Assembly (NCBI GenBank): GCA_027618625.1
Contig: JAQCER010000034.1
Coordinates: 1-11,960 of the forward strand
Reading direction: 5' to 3'
Source of the DNA: Verrucomicrobiota bacterium
GTDB taxonomy: Bacteria > Verrucomicrobiota > Verrucomicrobiia > Verrucomicrobiales > DEV007
DNA: 11,960 nucleotides
Shown here in pieces: positions 5,660-11,960 of this stretch. Each line of letters begins with the position of its first letter. The first letter of the stretch is position 1. The notes under the pieces are model-generated. The model worked only from the letters and a program-made list of their open reading frames with translations. It was not told the DNA's origin and did no database searches. A program made the position numbers and the translations under genes.

Positions 5660-8239
5660 CTACTCACTCTCCTCAATGGTAAGCATCTGATTCAGTGCGA
5701 TGGGCGCCTTCATCACCTGTTTGGTTCCGGATGGCCACGTCACTTCCAGTTGGTCAATCTGCTTTGCGGAACCAAGTCCGAAGTAGAGCGGGAAATCGCT
5801 ATGGGAAAGATGGCCGGACTGGCCGTCCTTTACCTTCATCCATTTGAGCTCGCCTGACTGGATCCGGACGACTGCTCCCAGCGCACTGCGATTCGACTTT
5901 GTTCCCACAAGTTTCACTTTGAGATAAGCGAGATCCGGCTTCTTCTCGGAGAGATTACTGATCAGCACCATCGGGTAATGGTTGAACTCGTTGGTGACAA
6001 TGTCGAGGTCGCCGTCGTCGTCCAAGTCGAAGATCGCTGACGAGCGACTGCCCATCGCTCCCCAGACGACGATTCGCTCCGGAAAGGTTTTTGGATCGGC
6101 ACCAGCATTCTCGATTGTCTCCAGCACAGGGGTTTCCTTGTCGGCCCCCAGTAGATCAAGCTCGAACCATGGCACTGCCAATCCGCCCACCCGAGGTTCG
6201 ACCCCGAGGATAAATTCAGCATCCCGAAATCGCTCGCCACCCTCGTTGAGTAGCAACGAATTCACGCCGTAGCGCAAGGGGAAGTTCATGCTTGAAGTAA
6301 CAAAAGCGTCGTCGAACCCATCCCCGTTCAAGTCATCAACACTCAGCCCCCACGGCCAGTAGTTTTCCGCATTCACCAGCTCGGAGACTTCTTCAAATTT
6401 TCCTCCCTCTCCCTGAAGGAAGAAGGCATTGCCAAAGATGCTGCTGCCATCCGTTTTCAAAAACGAGGACGTCCATTGCATCGCAGATTTTTCCTTCTCC
6501 TTCTCAGGCCCGATGTGCTGGCTCATGTCGGAGTGCATGTCTGTAACGTAGATGTCCAGATCGCCGTCATTCTCGAAATCGAATGCCTTGATGCCCATCG
6601 ATCCCCAAGGCGTCTTTGGGAAAAATTCGCGGGCCGCCCGCTCGAATTTCTTGCCGTCGCGATTGAAGAACACTTGATCGTCGCCCTGCATGCTGAGCAA
6701 GTAGAGATCCGTCCAGCCATCCGAGTTGATGTCAACCGGCGTTGCATCGCCCGTCCAACTTTCGTCGATCAGGCCCGTCGCGGTCGTCACGTCTTCAAAT
6801 TTCCGCTCGCCCAGATTGCGGTAGAGCTTGCTGGCCTCATTGCGCTCTGGCTTCAAGTGCCCGCCAAAGGCATCATTAAAACCTACATTATACTGATCGC
6901 CGGTTTCTGCTTCACCGCGAATGCTCTCCATCGTGACCATGGTCGTTTCGTCTGTGGTGTATTTTCCGACGTTGGCGACAAACAGATCGACGAGGCCGTC
7001 GCGATCGTAATCAAAGAACACGGCACCTGACGAGTGCCCCTTGTGCCCAAGGCCGGAGCCGGCGGTGACATTGCGAAATTTTCCGCCGCCGAGATTCTCG
7101 AACAGCAGATTGCCCTTTCTTACTGCAGTCACGAACAGATCGGGATCGCCGTCATTGTCAACGTCGGCAAATGCTGCGGAAACACAGATACGGTCACTGA
7201 CAAAAACGCCAGCACTCTCTGTGATGTTCTCGAATTTGCCACCGCCAAGATTGCGCCAGAGTTCGTTGCCGCCGACCTGATTGACGAAGTAGACGTCGAG
7301 TCGCTCATCGCCATCGACATCCGCCACCACCATTCCCGATCCGTGATCATAGTGAACCCCCTTGAAGCGCTTGCCCGAATCATCGACGATCTTGTGCATG
7401 AACCGGATACCGCTGGCTTCGCGCTGATCAGAGAACGTAAAATCGTGGAACGCACGGATCGACTGTGCGGATTCCTTTTGCTCGATTGCCCGTGTCTTCA
7501 TCCACTCTGGATCGGCCACGTCTGCGGGAACATGGACGGCTTCAGCCCGCAGGGCTGCGAGATCCGCCATCAATTCATTGATCACCTGTGGGCTTTCTGA
7601 TTGATAGAGCCCCCTCACTCGCTGGTAGGAATCCACGAGAACGAACATCGAACTGTGCTGGATAGCATCGGGATCCTCATCATCGATTTCCACTGCAAGT
7701 TTGAATCCTTCGCGACTGATAGTGTTGCGAATCTCTTCGACCGTGCCGGTAAGAAATTTCCACATTTGACCATCCGCACCGGCCTGATCGGCATATTTTT
7801 TCAAGACTTCAGGGGAGTCATTGCCTGGGTCGACAGAAAAACTTACAACGTGAGTGTCGGTCACGTTTTGCTGTTCCTTGATCCGATCCTGCAAGCGCCT
7901 GAGCAGGGCCGTCTGAAGTGGGCACGTCGTCGGACAACGGGTAAACATGAAGTTGGCTACCCAGGGCTTTCCGACCAGACGATCTGATGAAAAGGGCATA
8001 CCGTCCTGATCCGTGAGCGCGAAGGCCGGGGTAAAGCCAAGCACCCGTGGATGATCCCGATCCTTGATTTCCGCGTCCTGAGCCAGGGCGGGAGTGGACA
8101 CCGCTTCTTCAGCCATTGGAGCTTCAGATTCCTTGCTGCATGATCCAAGGATACTCAGAGCAGCAAGCATAGTGAGAGCAGCGAAGGGACCACCAAAGAC
8201 ACAAGCAGGCAGGCTCAAAGTTGAGGGCGTGTTTTTCAT
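5660..8239 (-). CDS. SCO1/SenC copper-chaperone domain fused to FG-GAP repeats and ASPIC/UnbV domain, lipoprotein
   Basis: An 859-aa exported fusion protein. ATG 8239 (MKNTPSTLSLPACVF) is preferred; the frame also allows a TTG at 8260. A hydrophobic leader ends in LGSC with Cys34, a probable lipobox. The SCO1/SenC thioredoxin-like domain covers about 65-230: PAFALTDQDGMPFSSDRL, then TRCPTTCPL with the copper-binding CxxxC Cys102/Cys106, and distal His195 in IQHSSMFVLVD; all three ligands are kept. SCO proteins deliver copper to the CuA site of cytochrome oxidase subunit II. Residues about 280-750 hold at least seven Ca-binding-type FG-GAP/VCBS motifs (DVDGDERLD 307, DVDNDGDPD 359, DYDRDGLVD 410, DINSDGWTD 503, DFENDGDLD 554, DLNGDGFDD 636, DLDDDGDLD 738), a predicted beta-propeller. 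An ASPIC/UnbV domain follows (about 772-850: SALGAVVRIQSG, FGLGSAKQIDQLEVTWPSG). It lies 36 bp after the COX2-like gene and 2 bp before the beta-helix gene. Confidence 0.9.
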   Translation of the reverse strand: MKNTPSTLSLPACVFGGPFAALTMLAALSILGSCSKESEAPMAEEAVSTPALAQDAEIKDRDHPRVLGFTPAFALTDQDGMPFSSDRLVGKPWVANFMFTRCPTTCPLQTALLRRLQDRIKEQQNVTDTHVVSFSVDPGNDSPEVLKKYADQAGADGQMWKFLTGTVEEIRNTISREGFKLAVEIDDEDPDAIQHSSMFVLVDSYQRVRGLYQSESPQVINELMADLAALRAEAVHVPADVADPEWMKTRAIEQKESAQSIRAFHDFTFSDQREASGIRFMHKIVDDSGKRFKGVHYDHGSGMVVADVDGDERLDVYFVNQVGGNELWRNLGGGKFENITESAGVFVSDRICVSAAFADVDNDGDPDLFVTAVRKGNLLFENLGGGKFRNVTAGSGLGHKGHSSGAVFFDYDRDGLVDLFVANVGKYTTDETTMVTMESIRGEAETGDQYNVGFNDAFGGHLKPERNEASKLYRNLGERKFEDVTTATGLIDESWTGDATPVDINSDGWTDLYLLSMQGDDQVFFNRDGKKFERAAREFFPKTPWGSMGIKAFDFENDGDLDIYVTDMHSDMSQHIGPEKEKEKSAMQWTSSFLKTDGSSIFGNAFFLQGEGGKFEEVSELVNAENYWPWGLSVDDLNGDGFDDAFVTSSMNFPLRYGVNSLLLNEGGERFRDAEFILGVEPRVGGLAVPWFELDLLGADKETPVLETIENAGADPKTFPERIVVWGAMGSRSSAIFDLDDDGDLDIVTNEFNHYPMVLISNLSEKKPDLAYLKVKLVGTKSNRSALGAVVRIQSGELKWMKVKDGQSGHLSHSDFPLYFGLGSAKQIDQLEVTWPSGTKQVMKAPIALNQMLTIEESE

Positions 8240-8275
8240 ATCGAATACTGTGAAAAGCAAACTGGGCCGAGTTTT

Positions 8276-8797
8276 TTAGCGCAATCGTGCGACTCCTTCC
8301 AGCCAAACTTGGAAATCGCTTTCGGAAACGATTCTGAGTGTGCCCATCGTCTTGCCTGGCGGCAATCGAAAACCGCACATCGCATCCATCGCAAGCTCAT
8401 AGTGGGCAGCGCGATCCGTGCCAAAGTTGAGTGCAAATTCCAGATCCGGGACGGCGATTTCCTTTAACTGCAGGCCGGGACATGAAAAAACGTAAATATA
8501 GTCGGCGCTGCGGAGCTGAATTTGCACAGCGGCTCCTTCCGGCAGCCTCAACTCGCCAGCACTGACGATGTCGTCACCCGTACCAAGAATGCCGTCCGCG
8601 CCAGGGTAGGAGAATTGCCAGGCTCGGTCGATTCCGCGTGCCTCGACCTGAACTGGCACGGTGGGATCACGAACAGGAAGAACGCTCTCCTCTTCTTTGA
8701 TTGCTTCCTGTACCACGACGGCACTCAGTGCAGCAATGATCACGACGCCCGCAACCACCAGCACTTGACGAACTCTCATGCCCACGACCATCCCCAT
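8276..8797 (-). CDS. Single-span COX2-like cupredoxin with mostly replaced CuA ligands
   Basis: A 173-aa membrane-anchored periplasmic protein. Three in-frame ATGs are possible (8797, 8791, 8779); 8779, preceded by GGGGATGG, would give a compact MRVRQVLVVAGVV start. One transmembrane helix (about 11-29), then a cytochrome c oxidase subunit II-like domain: AWQFSYPGADG (59-69), GELRLPEGAAVQIQL, AVPDLEFALNF, and the C-terminal IVSESDFQVWL, all at COX2-equivalent places. By manual alignment the CuA ligands are largely lost: the first His is Tyr102 (DYIYVF), the first Cys of CxExC is Met137, the Glu is Ala139, the second Cys is kept (Cys141 in MCG), the second His is Leu145, and the Met is kept (Met151). 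Cys106, His132 and Met140 are further possible metal ligands. It has one membrane span against the usual two, and no oxidase subunit I is nearby. It is probably not a working oxidase subunit; a modified copper site, a copper receiver for the adjacent SCO domain, or a structural role are all possible. Confidence 0.78.
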   Translation of the reverse strand: MGMVVGMRVRQVLVVAGVVIIAALSAVVVQEAIKEEESVLPVRDPTVPVQVEARGIDRAWQFSYPGADGILGTGDDIVSAGELRLPEGAAVQIQLRSADYIYVFSCPGLQLKEIAVPDLEFALNFGTDRAAHYELAMDAMCGFRLPPGKTMGTLRIVSESDFQVWLEGVARLR

Positions 8798-8822
8798 AGG
8801 CTGGTAGTCGCACTATCGCGGT

Positions 8823-10283
8823 TCACTGCTTCTGAATTGCGATGAGGGTTATGTCATCCATCTGATCGTGGCTGCCGACGAATTTCTTCAGCTCAGAGGT
8901 GAGTGCTTTCAGAACACCCCTCGGCGCACTGAGTTCAGCAGCAGCAGCGGCGGCAGTGGCAAAACTCTTTTCCAGCTGATCGAGTGAAAACTCTCCAGCA
9001 CCGTTGGAATCCATGGCATCGGTAGCTCCATCAGTGTAGAGCAACAGACAGTCACCGGTCTCCATCTGACCTGTCAGCTCTTTTGAGACCCGATCAAAGA
9101 CAGCGCCCTTGTCGATCCCGACGGCAAGCCCACCTGGCTTGAGGCGATCGACCAGCCCAGTTTTTTTCCGAAATAACAACGGCGGATCGTGCCCTGCCCG
9201 CGCGAGAACGAACTGACCATCATTCATCACGATACAGTAGGCCATGCTGATGAACATGTCTTCGTGCATATCGCCAAAGATGAAGCGGTTGACTTTTTTC
9301 AATGTCTCGGCCGGAGAAATCTCGCCGATCGCCGTCATACGCACGAGCGCCCGGCAGGTGGCCATGACCAGCGAGGCGGGAATCCCCTTTCCTGACACAT
9401 CCGCAATGACGACACCAAGATGTTCTGGATCGACATGGATGTAGTCGTAGTAGTCGCCGCTGACGACACTGGCAGGAACATTGGTTCCGGCAAACTTCCA
9501 ACCAGCAAAGGTGGGAGGCCTGTGTGGCAGCAGGACTTTCTGAATTTCGCGGGCGGATTTGAGTTCGTCCTCAATGCGCCTTTTGGCGAGGACCTCCTGA
9601 TTCACTAGCGCGCTCCCCAGGGCGAAGGCTGACTGCTCGGCGGCAGACTTGAAGACATCAAAATCATGCGCAGAGAAACCGCCGTCCACGCCATCTCCCA
9701 TCACCGCCATCACCCCCAGAGGTTTGTCACCATAATAGAGCGGCGCAATCATTGCCCCGACATCCTGCTGATCGGCGATCAAAAACGGATGGTCGCGCAG
9801 CTCTGGCTCGGAAGTGATCTGCGACACGAGCGCAAACTCGCGCGCGGCCATCCGCCTCCCCAGCATGCCCTCGTCATCCGGAATAGCGTGGAGCTTGATG
9901 TGACTGCTTACCGCCTTTGCGTTCACGGCGTGTTGGCCGACCAGTTCTTCGGTTAAAGGAATCAGCGGAACGCACTTTCTCGAACAGTAGGCCGGAATCA
10001 GCTTTCCTGGCTTATCGATGACGTAGAGACAGCCACCACGGTTTGCAGAGACGACCTTACGCATTCCATCGATGATCCGTTTCTGGATTTTCGGAACTGG
10101 CTGGTCTTCGTAGAGCAATTTGCCCAGTTCGTGAAGATAATCGAACAGGCGTGATTCCTCGCCTTCGAATTCTTTCTGCTTCTTTGCCAGCCTCTCCAGT
10201 TGGCCACCGCGACGCTGCCACATGATCAGCCAAATCGTAACCAGCACTGCCAGCGCCAGAATTCCTAGAAATTCTGGATTCAT
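8823..10283 (-). CDS. Membrane-anchored GAF-SpoIIE/RsbU-type PP2C phosphatase
   Basis: A 486-aa protein serine phosphatase of the partner-switching type, expected to dephosphorylate a STAS-domain anti-anti-sigma factor. ATG 10283 leads into one N-terminal membrane helix (about 5-22, ILALAVLVTIWLIMW), then a charged coiled-coil-like linker (24-50). A GAF-like sensor domain follows (about 45-225: FDYLHELGKLLYEDQP, DVGAMIAPLYYGDKPLGVMAVMG, FKSAAEQSAFALGSALVNQE), then a helical linker ELKSAREIQKVLLP (240-253). The PP2C domain (about 260-486) keeps its metal-binding acids: GDYYDY (Asp277, Asp280), ADVSGKGIPASLVMA (Asp295), AGHDPPLLF, YTDGATDAMD (Asp418) and DQMDDITLIAI (Asp476/477), so it should be active. 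The GAF input ligand cannot be told. It lies downstream of the STAS gene across a 97-bp gap and 25 bp upstream of the COX2-like gene. Confidence 0.92.
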   Translation of the reverse strand: MNPEFLGILALAVLVTIWLIMWQRRGGQLERLAKKQKEFEGEESRLFDYLHELGKLLYEDQPVPKIQKRIIDGMRKVVSANRGGCLYVIDKPGKLIPAYCSRKCVPLIPLTEELVGQHAVNAKAVSSHIKLHAIPDDEGMLGRRMAAREFALVSQITSEPELRDHPFLIADQQDVGAMIAPLYYGDKPLGVMAVMGDGVDGGFSAHDFDVFKSAAEQSAFALGSALVNQEVLAKRRIEDELKSAREIQKVLLPHRPPTFAGWKFAGTNVPASVVSGDYYDYIHVDPEHLGVVIADVSGKGIPASLVMATCRALVRMTAIGEISPAETLKKVNRFIFGDMHEDMFISMAYCIVMNDGQFVLARAGHDPPLLFRKKTGLVDRLKPGGLAVGIDKGAVFDRVSKELTGQMETGDCLLLYTDGATDAMDSNGAGEFSLDQLEKSFATAAAAAAELSAPRGVLKALTSELKKFVGSHDQMDDITLIAIQKQ

Positions 10284-10330
10284 CGGCAGCCCGCCCTTTG
10301 GCTACTACAAGGCGGAAGGATTTGCCCTTT

Positions 10331-10349
10331 GCACCGAACTTCCCGGTGC
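10331..10349. repeat. Inverted repeat between STAS and phosphatase genes
   Basis: GCACCG and CGGTGC flank a 7-base loop, giving a 6-bp stem in the 97-bp gap between the STAS stop and the phosphatase start, about 50 bp upstream of the phosphatase ATG. No T-run follows in the direction of transcription, so a full intrinsic terminator is unlikely. Partial attenuation, an RNA processing site or chance are possible. Confidence 0.35.
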
Positions 10350-10380
10350 CTCATCGATCGAAGCGCTGGTGTCGACAGGA

Positions 10381-10932
10381 TCAAGGGTGCGCTTTCTCCA
10401 ACTCTCGCTCCACCAGACCAATCACGTCGCGGAATCGAACATCGTTCTGGCTGCTCGTCGCAGCCAGTGCCTTGTGTGCTTCCAGCATGCACTCGGCCCT
10501 AGATCGTTTCATCTCACCTGCATCATCGAAAGTTTCCGGAAACAACTGCTCCGCCATCACCCCTCGCACACACGCCCAATCCATCCCGTTCACTTGATCA
10601 CTCCCATGGTGGATACTCAAAATCTCGTCCAGCCCCAGATTTTCCAGCAACTCCCGCGCTCGGTCGCTCGGATTCACAATCTCAAGCGTGCGCCCGGCGG
10701 CAGCTCCATCCGCTTCCATCCTGCAGGCGATGCCGGTAAGCGTGCCCATAAATGTTGAATCCATGTAGTAGCATTCCTCCAAGTCGATCAGGATCACCCG
10801 ATCACCCTTTGCCAGTCGCTCGTCTGCATACTTCCTCAATTCACACGCATTTTGAAATGAGCCGCGCCCTTCTATTCGAAGCCAAGCGACCCCATTGTAT
10901 TGGGCAACAAGAATGCGGGCAGTATCGTTCAC
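10381..10932 (-). CDS. STAS-domain anti-anti-sigma-like protein
   Basis: A 183-aa cytoplasmic protein of the SpoIIAA/RsbV type, which in partner switching binds an anti-sigma kinase when its conserved serine is unphosphorylated. The start is GTG 10932 (MNDTARILVAQYNG); no ATG precedes the domain in frame, and a strong promoter lies just upstream. The STAS domain covers about 6-112: VAWLRIEGRGSFQNA, DRVILIDLEECYYMDSTFMG with phosphorylatable Ser59 (DST), MGTLTGIACRME, and RTLEIVNPSDRARELLENLG. Residues about 113-183 are a helical, charged extension not found in minimal SpoIIAA proteins (about 110 aa), with MAEQLFPETF and AECMLEAHKALAA. It is the first gene of the minus-strand cluster and sits directly before its likely phosphatase. 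No HATPase anti-sigma kinase is visible in the window. Confidence 0.88.
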   Translation of the reverse strand: MNDTARILVAQYNGVAWLRIEGRGSFQNACELRKYADERLAKGDRVILIDLEECYYMDSTFMGTLTGIACRMEADGAAAGRTLEIVNPSDRARELLENLGLDEILSIHHGSDQVNGMDWACVRGVMAEQLFPETFDDAGEMKRSRAECMLEAHKALAATSSQNDVRFRDVIGLVERELEKAHP

Positions 10933-10955
10933 CGAGGAGAGTTCAAGATCCAGAC

Positions 10956-10984
10956 AAGATAACTGCCTCTTGCAATATGGTCAA
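10956..10984 (-). promoter_or_regulatory. Sigma-70-like promoter for the STAS-phosphatase-SCO cluster
   Basis: Reading the minus strand, TTGACC (10984-10979) is separated by exactly 17 bases from TATCTT (10961-10956): 5/6 and 4/6 matches to housekeeping sigma-70 boxes at the best spacing. The expected transcription start is near 10949, giving a leader of about 17 nt before the GTG at 10932. No Shine-Dalgarno is visible in that leader. Confidence 0.65.
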
Positions 10985-11472
10985 CGGGATCTGGACGCTT
11001 TCTGCAAAAATATTGAACAATCAGTGCGTCGCCTTGCCTGCGGTCGCCTGCTTTGCTGGACGAATCGGCCCGAATTCCCCTGTCGGTAGGCTAAACGCAG
11101 GCTTCGGAATGAAGGATGAATCGATCTGGCAGGATTCTGAAACCGAGCGGCGCACCCTATTGCAGCAGTTTCAGCCGAACTCGCGTCCATCGGGTCGAAC
11201 GCGGCAGCCCAGCCTTTCCCTGAGCTGCACAGGCACGGTCTCGATAGGAGAGAAGACGACGCCACTCCGATCCAGCGATCGAGCAGTAGTAAATAAAGTG
11301 CCTGACGCTTTGAAAGACCTCCGAAGACATTCTCTTGATCGACGCCGGCCAGCACATTGAAATAACAAAACCAGCTCCGCTCGGAGGGCATCGAGCGCAT
11401 CGTCGCCACCTGCCATAAGTTCGGTCGATGAGAACATGCACTGAGCCGCTGGCGCCCGATGGTTTCGATGAA
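10985..11472. other. Gene-poor stretch without a recognisable gene
   Basis: About 490 bp between the sugar transferase stop and the STAS promoter. Three mutually overlapping minus-strand frames of 88-142 codons exist (within 10981-11441). They are rich in Arg, Ser and Cys, show no domain I recognise and have no ribosome binding site. No tRNA cloverleaf, clear terminator or long repeat was seen. It may hold decayed coding sequence or long upstream regulatory DNA. Confidence 0.5.
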
Positions 11473-11960
11473 TTAATACGCGCTCTTTGGCGGGAATATG
11501 ACCTGAAATGCAGTCAGAAAGAGGATGCGTAAATCCATGCCGAGGCTCCAGTTTTCCAGATAGGAAATGTCGCAGCGCACGCGGTCGATGATTTGTCCGT
11601 CCCGCTGAGTTTCGCCACGGAAGCCACTGACTTGCGCCAGCCCGGTGATGCCGGGCTTTACGAACGTGCGGATTTTGTAGTTGCCCATCACGCGGGCGAA
11701 GATATCGTCGTGTGCCAGCAAGTGGGGGCGAGGCCCGACGAGACTCATGTCGCCAACGAGGACATTCCAGAACTGGGGAAGCTCATCGATGCAGAACTTG
11801 CGCATCCACTTGCCGCCGGGAAACACCCGCGAATCTTCTTTGCACACCTGCTTCGATTCGTCGTGAGGGGCCGCGTGCAGTGAACGGAACTTCCAGATCT
11901 TGAAAGGATTTCCCTGCAATCCGCTGCGCTCCTGAGTGTAGAACAATGGGCCGGGTGACT
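11473..11960 (-). CDS. Polyprenyl-phosphate sugar-1-phosphate transferase, C-terminal part (runs off right edge)
   Basis: The last 161 codons of a bacterial sugar transferase (WcaJ/EpsL/UndPP-glycosyltransferase family), which moves a sugar-1-phosphate from a nucleotide sugar onto undecaprenyl phosphate to start exopolysaccharide or O-antigen repeat synthesis at the inner membrane. The fragment enters in frame as SPGPLFYTQERSG, matching the family's conserved SPGPVFFxQxRxG. Other family blocks are FKIWKFRSL, the catalytic-region MRKFCIDELPQFWNVLVGDM, SLVGPRPHLLAHD, KPGITGLAQVSGFRGE, and the basic/aromatic tail ending KSAY. The N-terminal membrane segments are outside the window. It has no shared promoter with the genes to the left and probably belongs to a polysaccharide cluster beyond the right edge. 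Confidence 0.93.
   Translation of the reverse strand, partial: SPGPLFYTQERSGLQGNPFKIWKFRSLHAAPHDESKQVCKEDSRVFPGGKWMRKFCIDELPQFWNVLVGDMSLVGPRPHLLAHDDIFARVMGNYKIRTFVKPGITGLAQVSGFRGETQRDGQIIDRVRCDISYLENWSLGMDLRILFLTAFQVIFPPKSAY

Noticed and set aside
6476..7600. Plus-strand frames of 184 and 188 codons
   Set aside because: They are antisense shadows of the FG-GAP repeats in the SCO fusion gene.
8271..8278. T-run near the end of the COX2-like gene as a terminator
   Set aside because: On the coding (minus) strand it is an A-run, with no stem before it.
9160..9167. A7 run (minus strand) in the phosphatase gene as a programmed frameshift site
   Set aside because: The heptamer is not in the register needed for -1 slippage, and the PP2C domain continues intact in the same frame.
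10981..11441. Overlapping minus-strand frames of 142, 94 and 88 codons
   Set aside because: They overlap in different frames, have Arg/Ser/Cys-rich composition and no recognisable motif.

Overview
The window looks like chromosomal DNA from a GC-rich member of the Verrucomicrobiota or a related PVC-group bacterium. This is inferred from gene content: a sigma-70 ECF factor of the type often paired with Ser/Thr kinases there, an FG-GAP/ASPIC-UnbV protein, and a secreted protein ending in IDFYR that resembles planctomycete and verrucomicrobial hypothetical proteins. Shine-Dalgarno sequences are weak almost everywhere. No rRNA, tRNA, CRISPR array or insertion sequence is visible.

Left part (1-3409): a minus-strand ECF sigma factor (723-1289) is followed 88 bp downstream by a Ser/Thr protein kinase (2-634, running off the left edge). 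A poorly coding stretch (1290-1971) holds one doubtful plus-strand fragment and one doubtful 31-codon minus-strand frame. Next comes a divergent pair: a secreted two-domain protein of unknown function (1972-2748, minus) and a DJ-1/PfpI-family protein (2828-3409, plus).

Centre (3505-10984): a plus-strand tandem-GNAT acetyltransferase (3505-4434) converges on a five-gene minus-strand cluster, and the two final stop codons share one TTAA. In transcription order the cluster is: STAS-domain anti-anti-sigma-like protein (10381-10932, GTG start), membrane-anchored GAF/SpoIIE-type PP2C phosphatase (8823-10283), single-span protein with a cytochrome oxidase subunit II-like cupredoxin fold whose CuA ligands are mostly replaced (8276-8797), lipoprotein fusing an SCO1/SenC copper-chaperone domain to FG-GAP repeats and an ASPIC/UnbV domain (5660-8239), and a beta-helix lipoprotein (4431-5657). 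A good sigma-70-like promoter (TTGACC, 17-bp spacer, TATCTT) lies just upstream of the STAS gene. The arrangement suggests partner-switching signalling linked to a copper- or redox-related cell-envelope system. This cluster is the best candidate for an undescribed system.

Right edge: about 490 bp without a credible gene (10985-11472), then the C-terminal part of a polyprenyl-phosphate sugar-1-phosphate transferase (11473-11960, minus), suggesting an exopolysaccharide locus beyond the window.
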